Part shown: piece after piece, positions 11,658-20,715 of the stretch | Numbering within the stretch: position 1 is the stretch's first letter | How the letters are laid out: each line of letters opens with the position of its first letter | NCBI GenBank assembly: GCA_905147135.1 | Contig: LR990060.1 | Location: 9,502,001 to 9,566,000 of the forward strand | Origin: Blastobasis lacticolella | Taxonomy: Eukaryota > Arthropoda > Insecta > Lepidoptera > Blastobasidae | Direction: 5' to 3' | Length of the DNA: 64,000 nt | Made by a program: the position numbers and the translations under genes | The notes under the pieces: generated by a model | The model's input: the letters and a program-made list of their open reading frames with translations, nothing else | Told to the model about the DNA's origin: nothing | Database searches by the model: none

Positions 11658-12430
11658 CCCTGTAATTCAGCAACTTAACTGCAAGCATAGTAGAAGTCAT
11701 CATAAGATTGTTTGACAATGAATAAAAAAATGAAATTTGCAGAGTCTGTGTGACTATTGCTTTTTCTCTAAACGCTTTATTTATGAATTGTTTAAGATAA
11801 GTTAAGATTGAATTTACGATTACTAAAATAACGAACTAGGTAATAACTTAGAAAAACTAGCTTTCAACGTGAACCCAAGGAAACAGCCAGCACGAAAATA
11901 AGTATAAAAAGAACTAGCCAAATGGATGTCGACCCGGGACCTTAAAGATCTTATAATAAAGTGCAACGTGCATTTATTTACTATTTTCTTTTACGGAGAC
12001 CGCCCCGAATTGTGAACTTTATATTTTTTTTCTGTAATAGAAGTTGTAGTAATACGTATTCCGTTAAAGTGTCCAACTGCAAAAAAATTGCCTTGTATAT
12101 TTAGTAACTCAGTCCATGTACTCGTAAAATTGGCCGTACTGTCACGAAAACTCAATTTTTCGATAAGTTGTAACTACTGTAAAATAGACATCCACATGGG
12201 TTTTATGACTGTCGTGGTTAGTCACTACACTCTCACTGCATATATTATCGGGTTGTGATCACGGTTAGTATTGTTTTTACCTCGATATTTGGACGCAGTT
12301 ACATGCGTCATTGTCAGGAGTAGACTGAAGTAGGAGAAGTTGCTCCTAAGGACAGTCATATCGGTCCACCCTCTTTCGGATTTGACGAATACCCTCACTT
12401 CGATTTTTCGAACCAAACGAAAATAACAAT
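11658..12430. other. Unassigned
   Basis: AT-rich with no recognised feature. Confidence 0.35.
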
Positions 12431-12685
12431 CATCATCTCAGCCCGTAACAGTCCACTGCAGGACTTAGGGCCTCTCCCACGAAAGGGGAGGTTATTGCCA
12501 TAATCTCCACGCTTGGCAGGCGGGTTGGAGATCGCAGTGTTTAAATATAACAATAGAAAATGCTGCTGCCCATTTTCCAGACTACGGAGACTCTTGATCT
12601 TTTGCCTCGAAAACATTAGTCGCCTTGTACGACACCCATGAGTGTAAGGGGTTGGTGCTATTCTACTCTGCCGGACACCACACGG
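12431..12685 (-). repeat. Family A (RTE-derived short element), complete copy
   Basis: Read on the minus strand it begins CCGTGTGGTGTCCGGCAGAG, contains GGGTGTCGTACAAGGCGAC, then an open frame with NPPAKRGDYGN. It ends CTGCAGTGGACTGTTACGGG with a GATGATG tail. The first part parallels the 5' region of the full RTE (23690-23880) and the last part its 3' terminus. It is therefore a 250-bp RTE derivative lacking the endonuclease and reverse transcriptase. Confidence 0.75.
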
Positions 12686-12704
12686 CCATCATCATCATTT
12701 CATC

Positions 12705-12790
12705 ATTTCAATTTCTGCCCGGCCGGGAATCGAACTTGGGACCTCTTGCGTGTCAGATGCATGTTGACCACTAAACCACTCAGGGCGCCA
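12705..12790 (-). repeat. SINE C head fragment
   Basis: Minus-strand tRNA-Gly-like head: CGGGAATCGAACTTGGGACC (B box complement) and TTGACCACTAAACCACTCAG. The body stops soon after the tRNA part, at ATCATTTCAATTTCTGCCC. It sits 20 bp from a family A element. Confidence 0.75.
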
Positions 12791-13450
12791 GACTAACTGT
12801 GGTAACAAATCCGATAATATATCATCTATCTTTCCAAATTTCACATGAATCGTAAATATTATAAAAGACGGTTACTGCTGTTCATCAGGTGGGCTGTGTG
12901 CTCGTTTATAACTGCAAGCATAAAAAATAACACTGCACTTCATAAAAAATGAAAAAGGTTGCGGTCTGTGCAGTTCCAAAAGAACTTTCTAAGACTTTTT
13001 CCGTTCAAAGTTTCAGATGAACACCGCTATATGAAGTTCTTTGAAAGGGATGAAAAGATTTTTACTGGGTCGGCAATAATGTAAGTAATATTCTCTGGTA
13101 TTTCAAATATCCAAGACTACATCAAAAGTATAATTTTGACGTGTTTGGGCACATATCTCGTGATAATTTCTGTACCGAGAGGTTATTCAAGTAATTGTGC
13201 AAGCCAGTGTGGAGGAGTTCCGGGCACGCAGCAAAGGAGACAGTCTAGTTTTTTCCTGACCACCAGCCGGCATAATGAGAGTTGAAAGGGATAAAGCTTA
13301 TGCAACGTAATGTCCTCTCGTAATTATTTAAATTCTTTAGCTAGCCAATTTTTTTATAATAATGTTTAAAATATTACTAATTTGCTATGAAACGAACGCA
13401 TTCTTGGCATGAAATTATGAACACACCCGAAAAAAGGTATGGATTCACAA
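12791..13450. other. Unassigned
   Basis: GTTCATCAGGTGGGCTGTGTG near 12881 is a LINE-tail trace. The remainder is unrecognised. Confidence 0.35.
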
Positions 13451-13565
13451 ACTTATCTGACCCGGTGGCCAAAACTGGAATCAAGTGTCGCCATTTTGAA
13501 ATGTCATGTCAATGCCATTAACAGCGACGCTGTCACTGGGTCAGATTAAGTTGGTGACACTGCAT
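13451..13565 (+). mobile_element. Family E foldback element (MITE-like)
   Basis: Terminal inverted repeats TTATCTGACCCGGTG (13453-13467) and CACTGGGTCAGATTAA (13534-13549) bound about 100 bp with no coding capacity. An inverted diverged copy is at 8383-8495, and a partial related piece lies near 13905-13975 (TGACATTTCAAAATGACGAG). Confidence 0.65.
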
Positions 13566-13789
13566 AGACAGACAGGTAAAAAAATCCTAGGTTTGGACAT
13601 TGACAATGACAGGCATGTCATTGTCTTTGTCATACACTGCCACTAATGACGAATGAAACTGCATACTCCGTTAGGAAGACCTGCCCTGTGGTTGTGATTT
13701 CGAAGGCGATGATAGGCTGTGAGCGAGTTAATTAACCATAATAATATGTATTATGATGCTGGGGAATTCTAGTTATTATTTTAAGTTTC

Positions 13790-14345
13790 TTTTTGGCCAC
13801 ATCCGTCGGCCATTTTATGTATCAAAAGGTGTGTGTCACGCATTGTACGCATTTTTGCCGTTGTGCCCCTTAAAAGGAGTTTTCTTACAGAGCCATAACG
13901 TTGTCAGACCATGTTACTACATGACATTTCAAAATGACGAGACTTAATTCCAGTTTTGTCCATTATGTCAGATATGTTTTTATTATATGTATAGTAAAAA
14001 CCAAGGGTAAGCAATGCTAGTAATGCAAGGGAGCTGGATGGGTAACCATTTCGTATTTGAGGATAGTCAAACGTTAGCACCGCAACGAGTTGGAAACTCG
14101 TTATGTGTGCCCCCTAATACCGTTGGCGAAGCGAGGTCGACCAAGGTGTTGTACATACCATGATTCTAAGGAAATGTAGTTCCTGTGCTAGTTCATTTTG
14201 GCTACATCCGTCGGCTATTTTATCATCATCAAAAGGTATGTCACGCGGCACGCCGCATTACCAGTGTTTTCTTAAAGTGAATGCATTACACGCATTATTG
14301 AACATAATGCCCTCTCCTCTTGAAAGGAGTTTTTTCTTTCCTCAT
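13790..14345 (+). repeat. Diverged direct duplication, two copies about 400 bp apart
   Basis: TTTTGGCCACATCCGTCGGC (about 13790) recurs as TTTTGGCTACATCCGTCGGC (about 14197). Both are followed by ATTTTAT, ATCAAAAGGT, GTCACGC and, further on, AAAGGAGTTTTCTT-like ends. Copy 2 is longer. No coding function is assigned. Confidence 0.55.
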
Positions 14346-14817
14346 TGTTTTCTATTCGCTATGACGAAAAAAACTTCTTACTCCGGGCATAAAAGGAGTT
14401 TCTTCTTTCATCGTTTACTCTACGGCTTGTTCCAGTGTTGCATGAGTGTCGCGTGAGTGTTGCAGTTTTGCTAAAAATATTAAGTTTTCGAAAAATAATT
14501 GTGAAGAATTGGCTAGACTTAGATTTATTTTTTTAACTGATACGAGTTCCGTATTTTTCATACTTCTGTTTTTCATTCACTTTGTACCGGCTGGATCTTA
14601 GTATGAACCGATAGACCGTATCCTTTCTAAGATGGTGGACGAATCAAGTCAGGAAGGTTTAAGATGGACCCCTTCATAAGTAAATAAGACAAGCAGCCAT
14701 CAGGGAAGAAGCGAGACAGATGAGAGACAGTTGAAGCGAGCCACCAACTAGTAACGACCACGAACCACTCTGCCAAGACTGATGCGACTGGGATGATAGA
14801 CAAATACAACCGCTTAC

Positions 14818-14892
14818 CTTCAGACTGTAAGCTTTTTTGCCACCTAATATAAGTAAAACCACAGAACACGATAGAAGTGTCATCTTCGCCAT
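14818..14892 (-). CDS. Candidate host first coding exon: signal peptide with splice donor
   Basis: On the minus strand an ATG at 14892 (alternative ATG at 14883, with A at -3 in a better context) opens a frame of 25 codons. It codes for a short basic start, a hydrophobic core (LLSCSVVLLIL), then GGKKAYS, where cleavage after AYS would be typical. It ends exactly at AAG|GTAAGC, a strong match to the splice-donor consensus, in phase 0. Upstream is a moderately GC-rich, repeat-free leader (14893-15060). Nothing downstream was recognised as exon 2, so the product is unknown; a secreted or membrane protein with a long first intron is possible. The frame reads on past the donor for about 20 codons, so a chance ORF cannot be excluded. 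Confidence 0.35.
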
Positions 14893-15189
14893 TAGTACCG
14901 AAACCGATGCCGCCGTTCCCGACCCCACTATTTTTACTACTACTCATGCAACTTAATATGCACAGGCTTACGCACGCACACGCACAGTCAAACGGAGCGC
15001 GGTGATTAGTCAATCGGTCACTACCACATACACACATTGCGTTGCGTGTGTGCTGTAAATCCTCTCTGAATTTACATTTACGCTAGGGATTGACAAAATC
15101 GAATTCTTGTCGATATTAATATTTTGATATTATTATGGTATTTATTATTTAATAATAATGAATTGAAAATGTTATTATATTGAGGGGGG
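14893..15189. other. Possible 5' leader of the 14.8-kb exon
   Basis: Not repeat-like as far as I can see. It contains GTGTGTATGTGGTAGTGACC on the minus strand and a CGCACGCACACGCAC patch (plus). No TATA box or initiator could be fixed with confidence. Confidence 0.25.
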
Positions 15190-15815
15190 AGGGGGGGGTG
15201 GGCTGAAGCCGCTAAAGGACGCATAAAGCGGAGATAGAGTAAGGGTACTGTAGATTTACCATAGGGGTATGGCATTAGTACGGCAGAGTTATGTCAGGAG
15301 TATGATGTCCTGAGTGGTTCAGTGGTTAACATGCTAGTCTGTCATACAAGAGGTCCTGGGTTCAATTTCCTGCCGGGCAGAAATTGAAATTATGAATTTT
15401 AATTTCTGTTACGGGTCTGGGTGTTCTATGTATAATAAGTATGTATTTCAAAAAAGTGTATAAGTACTATATCAGTTATCTAGCACCCATCTCAAACCAT
15501 GGAGCATTTACTCTCTTGTCCACTTTGTCCTGCTACCTGCACTAGGGAGGAACTGTTCCTTTGCCGTGGCCGACTACACGGCAGGTCACATCTAGGGTTT
15601 TCAAAAATTGACTCGACCAAGAAGAAGCACCCACAGTACAAGTTTTGCTCGGTTTGAGGCTAGATGGCGCTGTGTGCATTTGTCTACGATTATTTATTTT
15701 ATTTTATTGTTAAGGTAAGGGTACAGTTATAGTATGGCAGGGTCATGGCTGATATACGGTAGGGGTACGGCAGAGGTAGGGTAGGGTTACTGATAGTGCA
15801 GAGCTAAGGTAGAGG
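15190..15815. repeat. GGGTA-rich dispersed repeat split by SINE C
   Basis: Left part 15190-15300 (GTAAGGGTACTG, CATAGGGGTATGGC) and right part 15716-15815 (GTAGGGGTACGGCAGAGG, TAGGGTAGGGTTACTG) are the same kind of sequence, interrupted by the SINE at 15309-15697. An inverted fragment lies at 17200-17260 (CTACCCCACCCGTGCCC, CCCCTACCTTACCCC). The family identity is unknown. Confidence 0.55.
15309..15697 (+). repeat. SINE C with an extra internal segment
   Basis: The head CTGAGTGGTTCAGTGGTTAAC and degraded B box GGGTTCAATTTCC are followed by the usual body (TTACGGGTCTGGGTGTTC, ATCTAGCACCCAT). Then about 150 bp not present in the other copies (15491-15640, containing GGAACTGTTCCTTTGCCGTG) precedes the normal tail GGCTAGATGGCGCTGTGTG. 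It is either an insertion or a distinct subfamily. Confidence 0.8.
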
Positions 15816-16306
15816 GGGGCTAGGAGTTCGTTGAATAGGAACCACTCAAACGAAGTAGCTTCGTTCAGTATAAACTTATTTTTACCCTATTTTTAAAAAG
15901 GCATTGGGAAAGTGACAGCGTTAAATGAAATTAAACACTTATATGCATGCATAATATTATAATATAATTGTATTGGTATTACACAACACACGGTTAAAAA
16001 CATACATAAGATTTAATACACAAAAATTTTTCACGCGGTATTTCACCATCTAGTAAGTATTATTTCCAGATTTTTTCACAGCATAATCCTTTTCTCTAAA
16101 ATGTCTCGATCAAATGGTACTGTACTTAGTAGGAATCCAATCTTCTCTACCAGTTGCTTCAATCCATTTTTCTCTTATGGCTGGCTCTTTAGGAAAACTA
16201 TAAAATATATTAAAAAAGTAATGTACGTCATCAATATTACTACGAACAGGTGCATCCCTCGCTCAAGCCGCTCAAATGGTTTGCTTCGCGTTTTTTACTT
16301 TGGTTC
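15816..16306. other. Unassigned
   Basis: AT-rich; no feature recognised. Confidence 0.35.
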
Positions 16307-17150
16307 TACACGCCGCACAGTGCTCCACTCCCATACAAGCGATTGCTCGTAATTTAAGTCAGTCAGAAAATACCAAATACCGTTGTAAACACAGATTTAC
16401 TTATGGTTTTAAAGGTATGTGGAACAGGACACACAGGATAGTTGTTCAGTGGTTTCCACATGAGAAAATAAAAAATAAATTAAACATTATTTTCATTATC
16501 ATTTATTCGAATTTTCTGCCATTCCAAATTGTACCTACTTGTAGAAAGGGTCCATATTTTTACCAGACTGTCCATTTTTTGGTGGAAACCATACAAAACA
16601 CGGTACAAGTTGCACCTGAAAAAAGTTATGTTCCGGGGCACAAATTGCCCTAAATATAATATGTTTAGCATTATAGAAGTGTAACATATTAATAAAAAAA
16701 TACCACTTTTCTGCCTGGTTTTCGAAAGTTGATATAGAAAATTAAAAGTCAACGAATACAATGACAACTTTACGATAATCTTAATTTAAAACAGTCGGTA
16801 TTATCACAATTAAAATAATATATTTTAAAAGTCCAAACCTTCTTTAGCAAGTTGCATAACTTTCACTACCATATACTTTAGTACATCAATTTTATTAAAT
16901 CGCAATCGCAAAGAAGAAAAACCCCGATTTTTCAAGTATCAATACGACAATGAATATACATACTTCAACTTAAAATATTTTACTGTTCTAATGAGTTTTA
17001 AGGAAAAAAATTATATTTTATTGCTCTTTAGTAAGTTGTCTTTAAAATAAAAGTAAAAGGATCGACTTTACTTACCTTCGGTTTTTTTAATTACGAGCAA
17101 TCTCTTGTATGGAAGTAAGGCACTGTGCGCCGTCGTAATCGACGCACATT
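16307..17150. mobile_element. Inverted-repeat-bounded element, about 0.85 kb
   Basis: CGCCGCACAGTGCTCCACTC and CATACAAGCGATTGCTCGTA (16309-16350) are matched inversely by TTACGAGCAATCTCTTGTAT and GTAAGGCACTGTGCGCCG (17091-17135). The arms are about 45 bp with several mismatches. The interior is AT-rich and has no recognisable transposase; overlapping small ORFs have no motifs. It is likely a non-autonomous DNA transposon, but the outer ends and target duplication are not resolved. Confidence 0.5.
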
Positions 17151-17909
17151 AATTATAAAGCAATTAACTATCGCGATTTCCTTAGTTTATAGGTATCCCA
17201 CCTCTACCCCACCCGTGCCCTTACAATACCCTGCTGTACCCCTACCTTACCCCTACTAAAAACTAACATCAAAATCGGTCCACAATTGACGGAAATTTCA
17301 AGGAACACAAGTACCTACAATAAAAGTACATTCAATCGAAATAAAAATTTCCTCCTCTTTTGATGTCAATTCTACTATACAACAAATATATTATATCGAT
17401 AAACAAAAAAAATTATCGATATGGTCGGTTACTGTGCACAGCACTAGATTAGGCGCAATGTGTCCTTGAGCGCGGGTAAATATTTTTCCTAAAACATTGA
17501 TAAATACAAGGTTTTTAGACTTACCGGTGAAAAGAGATTCCTCCTTATGTTCTAGAAGCCTGATCGCTTCTGGTTTTGCAGTTAATTATTGCGCAAAATG
17601 GCATATTTTTTACAATTTAGGCACAGCTTTTTTTTAATGCGCACTCCGCGGAATTGTGCAAGAGACTGACGGCGCGTTCGCGCCTTTTGGATGAAACTAG
17701 CTCATTTGCGCATAGTTGTGGCGCGCCTGCACCGCCTACTTAGCTTTTCTAACTACTTATTTGTTCTATGAGTAAAACCCACAAAACGTTATCGCGGTAG
17801 GCCCATATGGAGATGGCGGGACAAGTTGGACGCCCTTTCTAAGACGACCACGACCGTAAGTCGTGAAACATGGATAGGGAGGAGTAAAAATAAAAATTAA
17901 ATAATTACA
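17151..17909. other. Mostly unassigned
   Basis: It includes the inverted GGGTA-type fragment at 17200-17260. The remainder, including GC-richer sequence at 17640-17740, is unrecognised. Confidence 0.35.
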
Positions 17910-18113
17910 CAGCCCATAACAGTCCACTGCGGCACTTACACAGGCAGATAGGTTGGGGACCGCTGTGTTATAATATAACAATGGAAAACGCGGCTCCCCA
18001 TTTTTCAGCCTACGAATACTCTAGATCTTTTGCCTCGAAGACATTAGTCACATAGTACGATACCCACGAGTGGAAGGGGTTGGTGCTATTCTACTCTGCC
18101 GGACACCACACGG
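17910..18113 (-). repeat. Family A, internally shortened copy
   Basis: AGCCCATAACAGTCCACTGC at one end and GGTGCTATTCTACTCTGCCG then GACACCACACGG at the other match the 12431-12685 copy. About 50 bp of the conserved-peptide part is missing or scrambled (ACACAGGCAGATAGGTTGGG). Confidence 0.7.
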
Positions 18114-18721
18114 TATCTGCCGTAGGTATGTAATACGAATATCAAAAGACATATATGGGTAGACGACAAGATTAAATATAGGCGCTGAGATTATATTTCA
18201 TTAGATTAATTTCTTAATTATTTTTAGTTTTAGATAAATTTTGTTATAGAGTTACCTAGTTTTAGTTACTTAAGTATAGTATAAAATATGTATATAAACA
18301 ATTCGATCAATATTGTGAATAAATGAAAAATAGGGATATAAGACTGTTGGCGATTTGTTCCAATTACGCCAAATGACTTCGACATGTGCTCACAGAATGG
18401 AGACTGAATCACGACCTTTCCAGTTTTCGCTTACAAAGGCGAATATCATTCCAACACAGAGGAAATGGGTCGAGAACTCGAGAACTCATCAAGGCACCGT
18501 CTCTAGTACGTACCTACTTTAAACAATAATATTGAAAGCTATCGTCTAGTTTGGTTCAGATACTGTGGATGTGAAACTAGTTTTCCTTTCTGAAAGTTTT
18601 CCTTTGGTTACTTGCTTGCATAACTTAGGAAACTAAATATAATCTATCAGAAATATCTTTCAAGTGAAATTGTGGAATCGTGTCGTTTATGAAAAGTATG
18701 TTAATTAGAATTTTATTATAA
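18114..18721. other. Unassigned
   Basis: AT-rich, ending at a SINE B fragment. No gene recognised. Confidence 0.35.
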
Positions 18722-18870
18722 TCATTATCAGTCTTAGCGATCATGTCCCGGTTGTGCTTTCCCACAAGGGGCCGGAGTCCGCCTTGACCATGATCCAGGA
18801 TTTGGCAGATCAGGTGAAGCGACTGCAACCTGCGTGACTCTGTTAACAGGGGAATCTAATTAGATTGGAT
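18722..18870 (-). repeat. SINE B 3' part
   Basis: The plus strand reads GATCATGTCCCGGTTGTGC, GGAGTCCGCCTTGACCATG, ATCCAGGATTTGGCAGATCA and GTGACTCTGTTAACAGGGG. This is the reverse complement of the tail in the full 63366-63690 copy. The tRNA-like head is absent. Confidence 0.7.
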
Positions 18871-18996
18871 CAGTCTGTTAGGTATGCTTAATGAAAACTC
18901 ATTTATGAATCCACAAACCATTATGAATATATTCAATTAAGGCTTTTATTTTAATAGCTTTTGATTTCATTTTCATTTACTACTATAAACACTGGT

Positions 18997-19263
18997 CGTA
19001 TGGTGTCCGGCAGAGTAGAATAGCAACAACCCCATACACTCGTGGGTGTCGTACAAGGCGACTAATTTCGAGATAAAAGGTCGAGTAAAGTATAGTCTCC
19101 GTAGGCTCAAAAATGGGTAATGGCGTTTTCCATTGTTATATTATAACACTGCCATCTCCAACCCGGTCGGGAACAGCCAAGCGTGAAGACTATGGCAATA
19201 ACCTCCCCTTTCGTGGGGGGAACCCTAAGTCCTGCAGTGGACTGTTATGGGCTGTCATGATGA
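18997..19263 (+). repeat. Family A, complete copy in plus orientation
   Basis: It starts CGTATGGTGTCCGGCAGAG and contains GGGTGTCGTACAAGGCGAC. It keeps a frame reading AKREDYGNNLPFRGG and ends CTGCAGTGGACTGTTATGGG. The conserved peptide is shared with copies at 744 and 12431 and with sequence upstream of the annotated start of the full RTE ORF. Confidence 0.75.
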
Positions 19264-19385
19264 CTTTCAATTCAACTTTTTTAATTTATTCATATTTTTT
19301 TTTTGTTTTGTTAATGTAAATATTCTGTGTATATGTAATAAATACACTTATCTTAATTTGATTAGCAAGTACAAATCTTCTCGCG

Positions 19386-19679
19386 CTACCCAATAACCGC
19401 TCGCTGCACCTTATTTTCCACTCCACGGATTAGGAGCCACTCGAGCTCAATATGTTGGCTAATTTTGTTTAGGCTAGACGCAGACAAGCAGAAAATTAAA
19501 AGGTCAATCCTGCGAGCAAAGTTGGAGATAGGTTTAGTGTTATTGTCATAAGCTTTGTACAGTTCCGGCGAGACAAAGGGGATAAACGTTTTCTGGAGTG
19601 GAATACAAATCCTGCCAATTTTATTGTCACGAAAGTTTGTTAGGACGTATGGTGGGATGTTTGTTACTCGTTCAAGCAA
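19386..19679 (-). pseudogene. Possible LINE reverse transcriptase C-terminal fragment
   Basis: A 97-codon open frame with NIPPYVLTNFRD and SNFARRIDLLIF resembles the pattern at the C-terminus of Jockey/CR1-type reverse transcriptases, where a conserved proline-rich then ARRID-like segment precedes the end. No catalytic motif is included. The right end merges into a Lep1-like motif (AAAACTACTGAACGGATTTT, 19679-19698). Confidence 0.35.
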
Positions 19680-19698
19680 AAACTACTGAACGGATTTT

Positions 19699-20194
19699 AA
19701 TGAAATTTGGGAGCAATATAGCATTCATATAGGCTATAATTTATCCAAAAATTCAATATGGTTCCCACAGATAAAATTATCTTTTCAATAAAGCTAGTTT
19801 CACTGATACTAAATACTATTTTCTTTGTTTTATTTCAGTTAAATGTTGTCACTCTCTGCATGGTCTGCAGGTTGACTGTTAGACAAAGCCTTAATGGCTT
19901 TAAGTCTGCCAATTGCTGTAATTTGTGCAATAAAGTTTAAAAAAAAAACGCCCTTTATTAACATAGTATTTGTTGGTAGGTATGGATGTTTGTTTTTCTA
20001 ATAACAGTTTCTAATTTCTTAATAATGAGACTTCATATTTCAGCCGTTCGGGGATAAAACTTTGGGGCCGTGGGACCCTGACGTTCGAAAGTTGTTCAAA
20101 GAACTTTAAAAGTGACTAGAGGACACCACAGGTGACCGCAGAGCTAGTTCGTTCCTTGGGCAGTGGATAACGGTACGGTACGGTTATACATCAA
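19699..20194. other. Unassigned, with a short shared LINE motif
   Basis: GGACACCACAGGTGACCG with CTAGTTCGTTCCTTGG at 20122-20160 recurs at 33378-33414 (GACACCACAGGTGACCGG, CTGGCTCGTTCCTTGG). It is probably a LINE end. The rest is unrecognised. Confidence 0.4.
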
Positions 20195-20300
20195 ACATAT
20201 CTTCACACGCACACACACGCACACACGCACACACACACACGCACACACGCACACACAAACACGCACAAACGCACGCACGCACGCACACACACACACACAA
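20195..20300. repeat. (CA)n/(ACGC)n microsatellite
   Basis: About 105 bp of imperfect CACACA, ACGCAC and ACGCACGC units. The open frame across it is low-complexity His/Thr and is not a gene. Confidence 0.95.
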
Positions 20301-20474
20301 TTACAATATTTTATAAGTCTGTTCCTTGCATGTTTTTGGTTTATTTATTTATTTTTTATTTTAGCTTATTAGCATACTCATTGTTTATAGTTTACAAAAT
20401 ATCTTCTATCAAATGGATATACTTCCTTTTTCTATTTTGCATATTTGTAATTGTTCTCTATAATAATATGATAG

Positions 20475-20655
20475 TTTTGCTCTGGGGTGGAGACCTGGTG
20501 ACCGGTAGCACAGGTTTCCCTAGTTCAGGCACCAGTCGCCACAAATATGTATACGTATCCAACATGTTAATAATGTACCTAGTTTTATAAACATAAAAAT
20601 ATTATGTATACGTTGTTGTGGAGAAATAAATGGATTATTATTATTATTATTATAA
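20475..20655 (+). repeat. LINE 3' UTR with AATAAA and (TTA)n tail
   Basis: GGGGTGGAGACCTGGTGACC and GCACAGGTTTCCCTAG precede GAGAAATAAATGGATTATTA and a (TTA)n tract. It is a 3' end of a CR1/Jockey-type element, with no coding part retained. A similar tail is at 43555-43597. Confidence 0.55.
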
Positions 20656-20715
20656 CATTTTACTAATCCCTGGGGACAGTGGTATGTCTTTTAGTTGTAT
20701 TTTAATCTCATCATA

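Noticed and set aside
14627..15037. 136-codon ORF covering the 14.8-kb exon
   Set aside because: It is in a different frame, has no domain signature, and reads through the strong splice donor; the shorter signal-peptide frame is more plausible.
20163..20372. His/Thr-rich ORF
   Set aside because: It is a reading of the (CA)n/(ACGC)n microsatellite.
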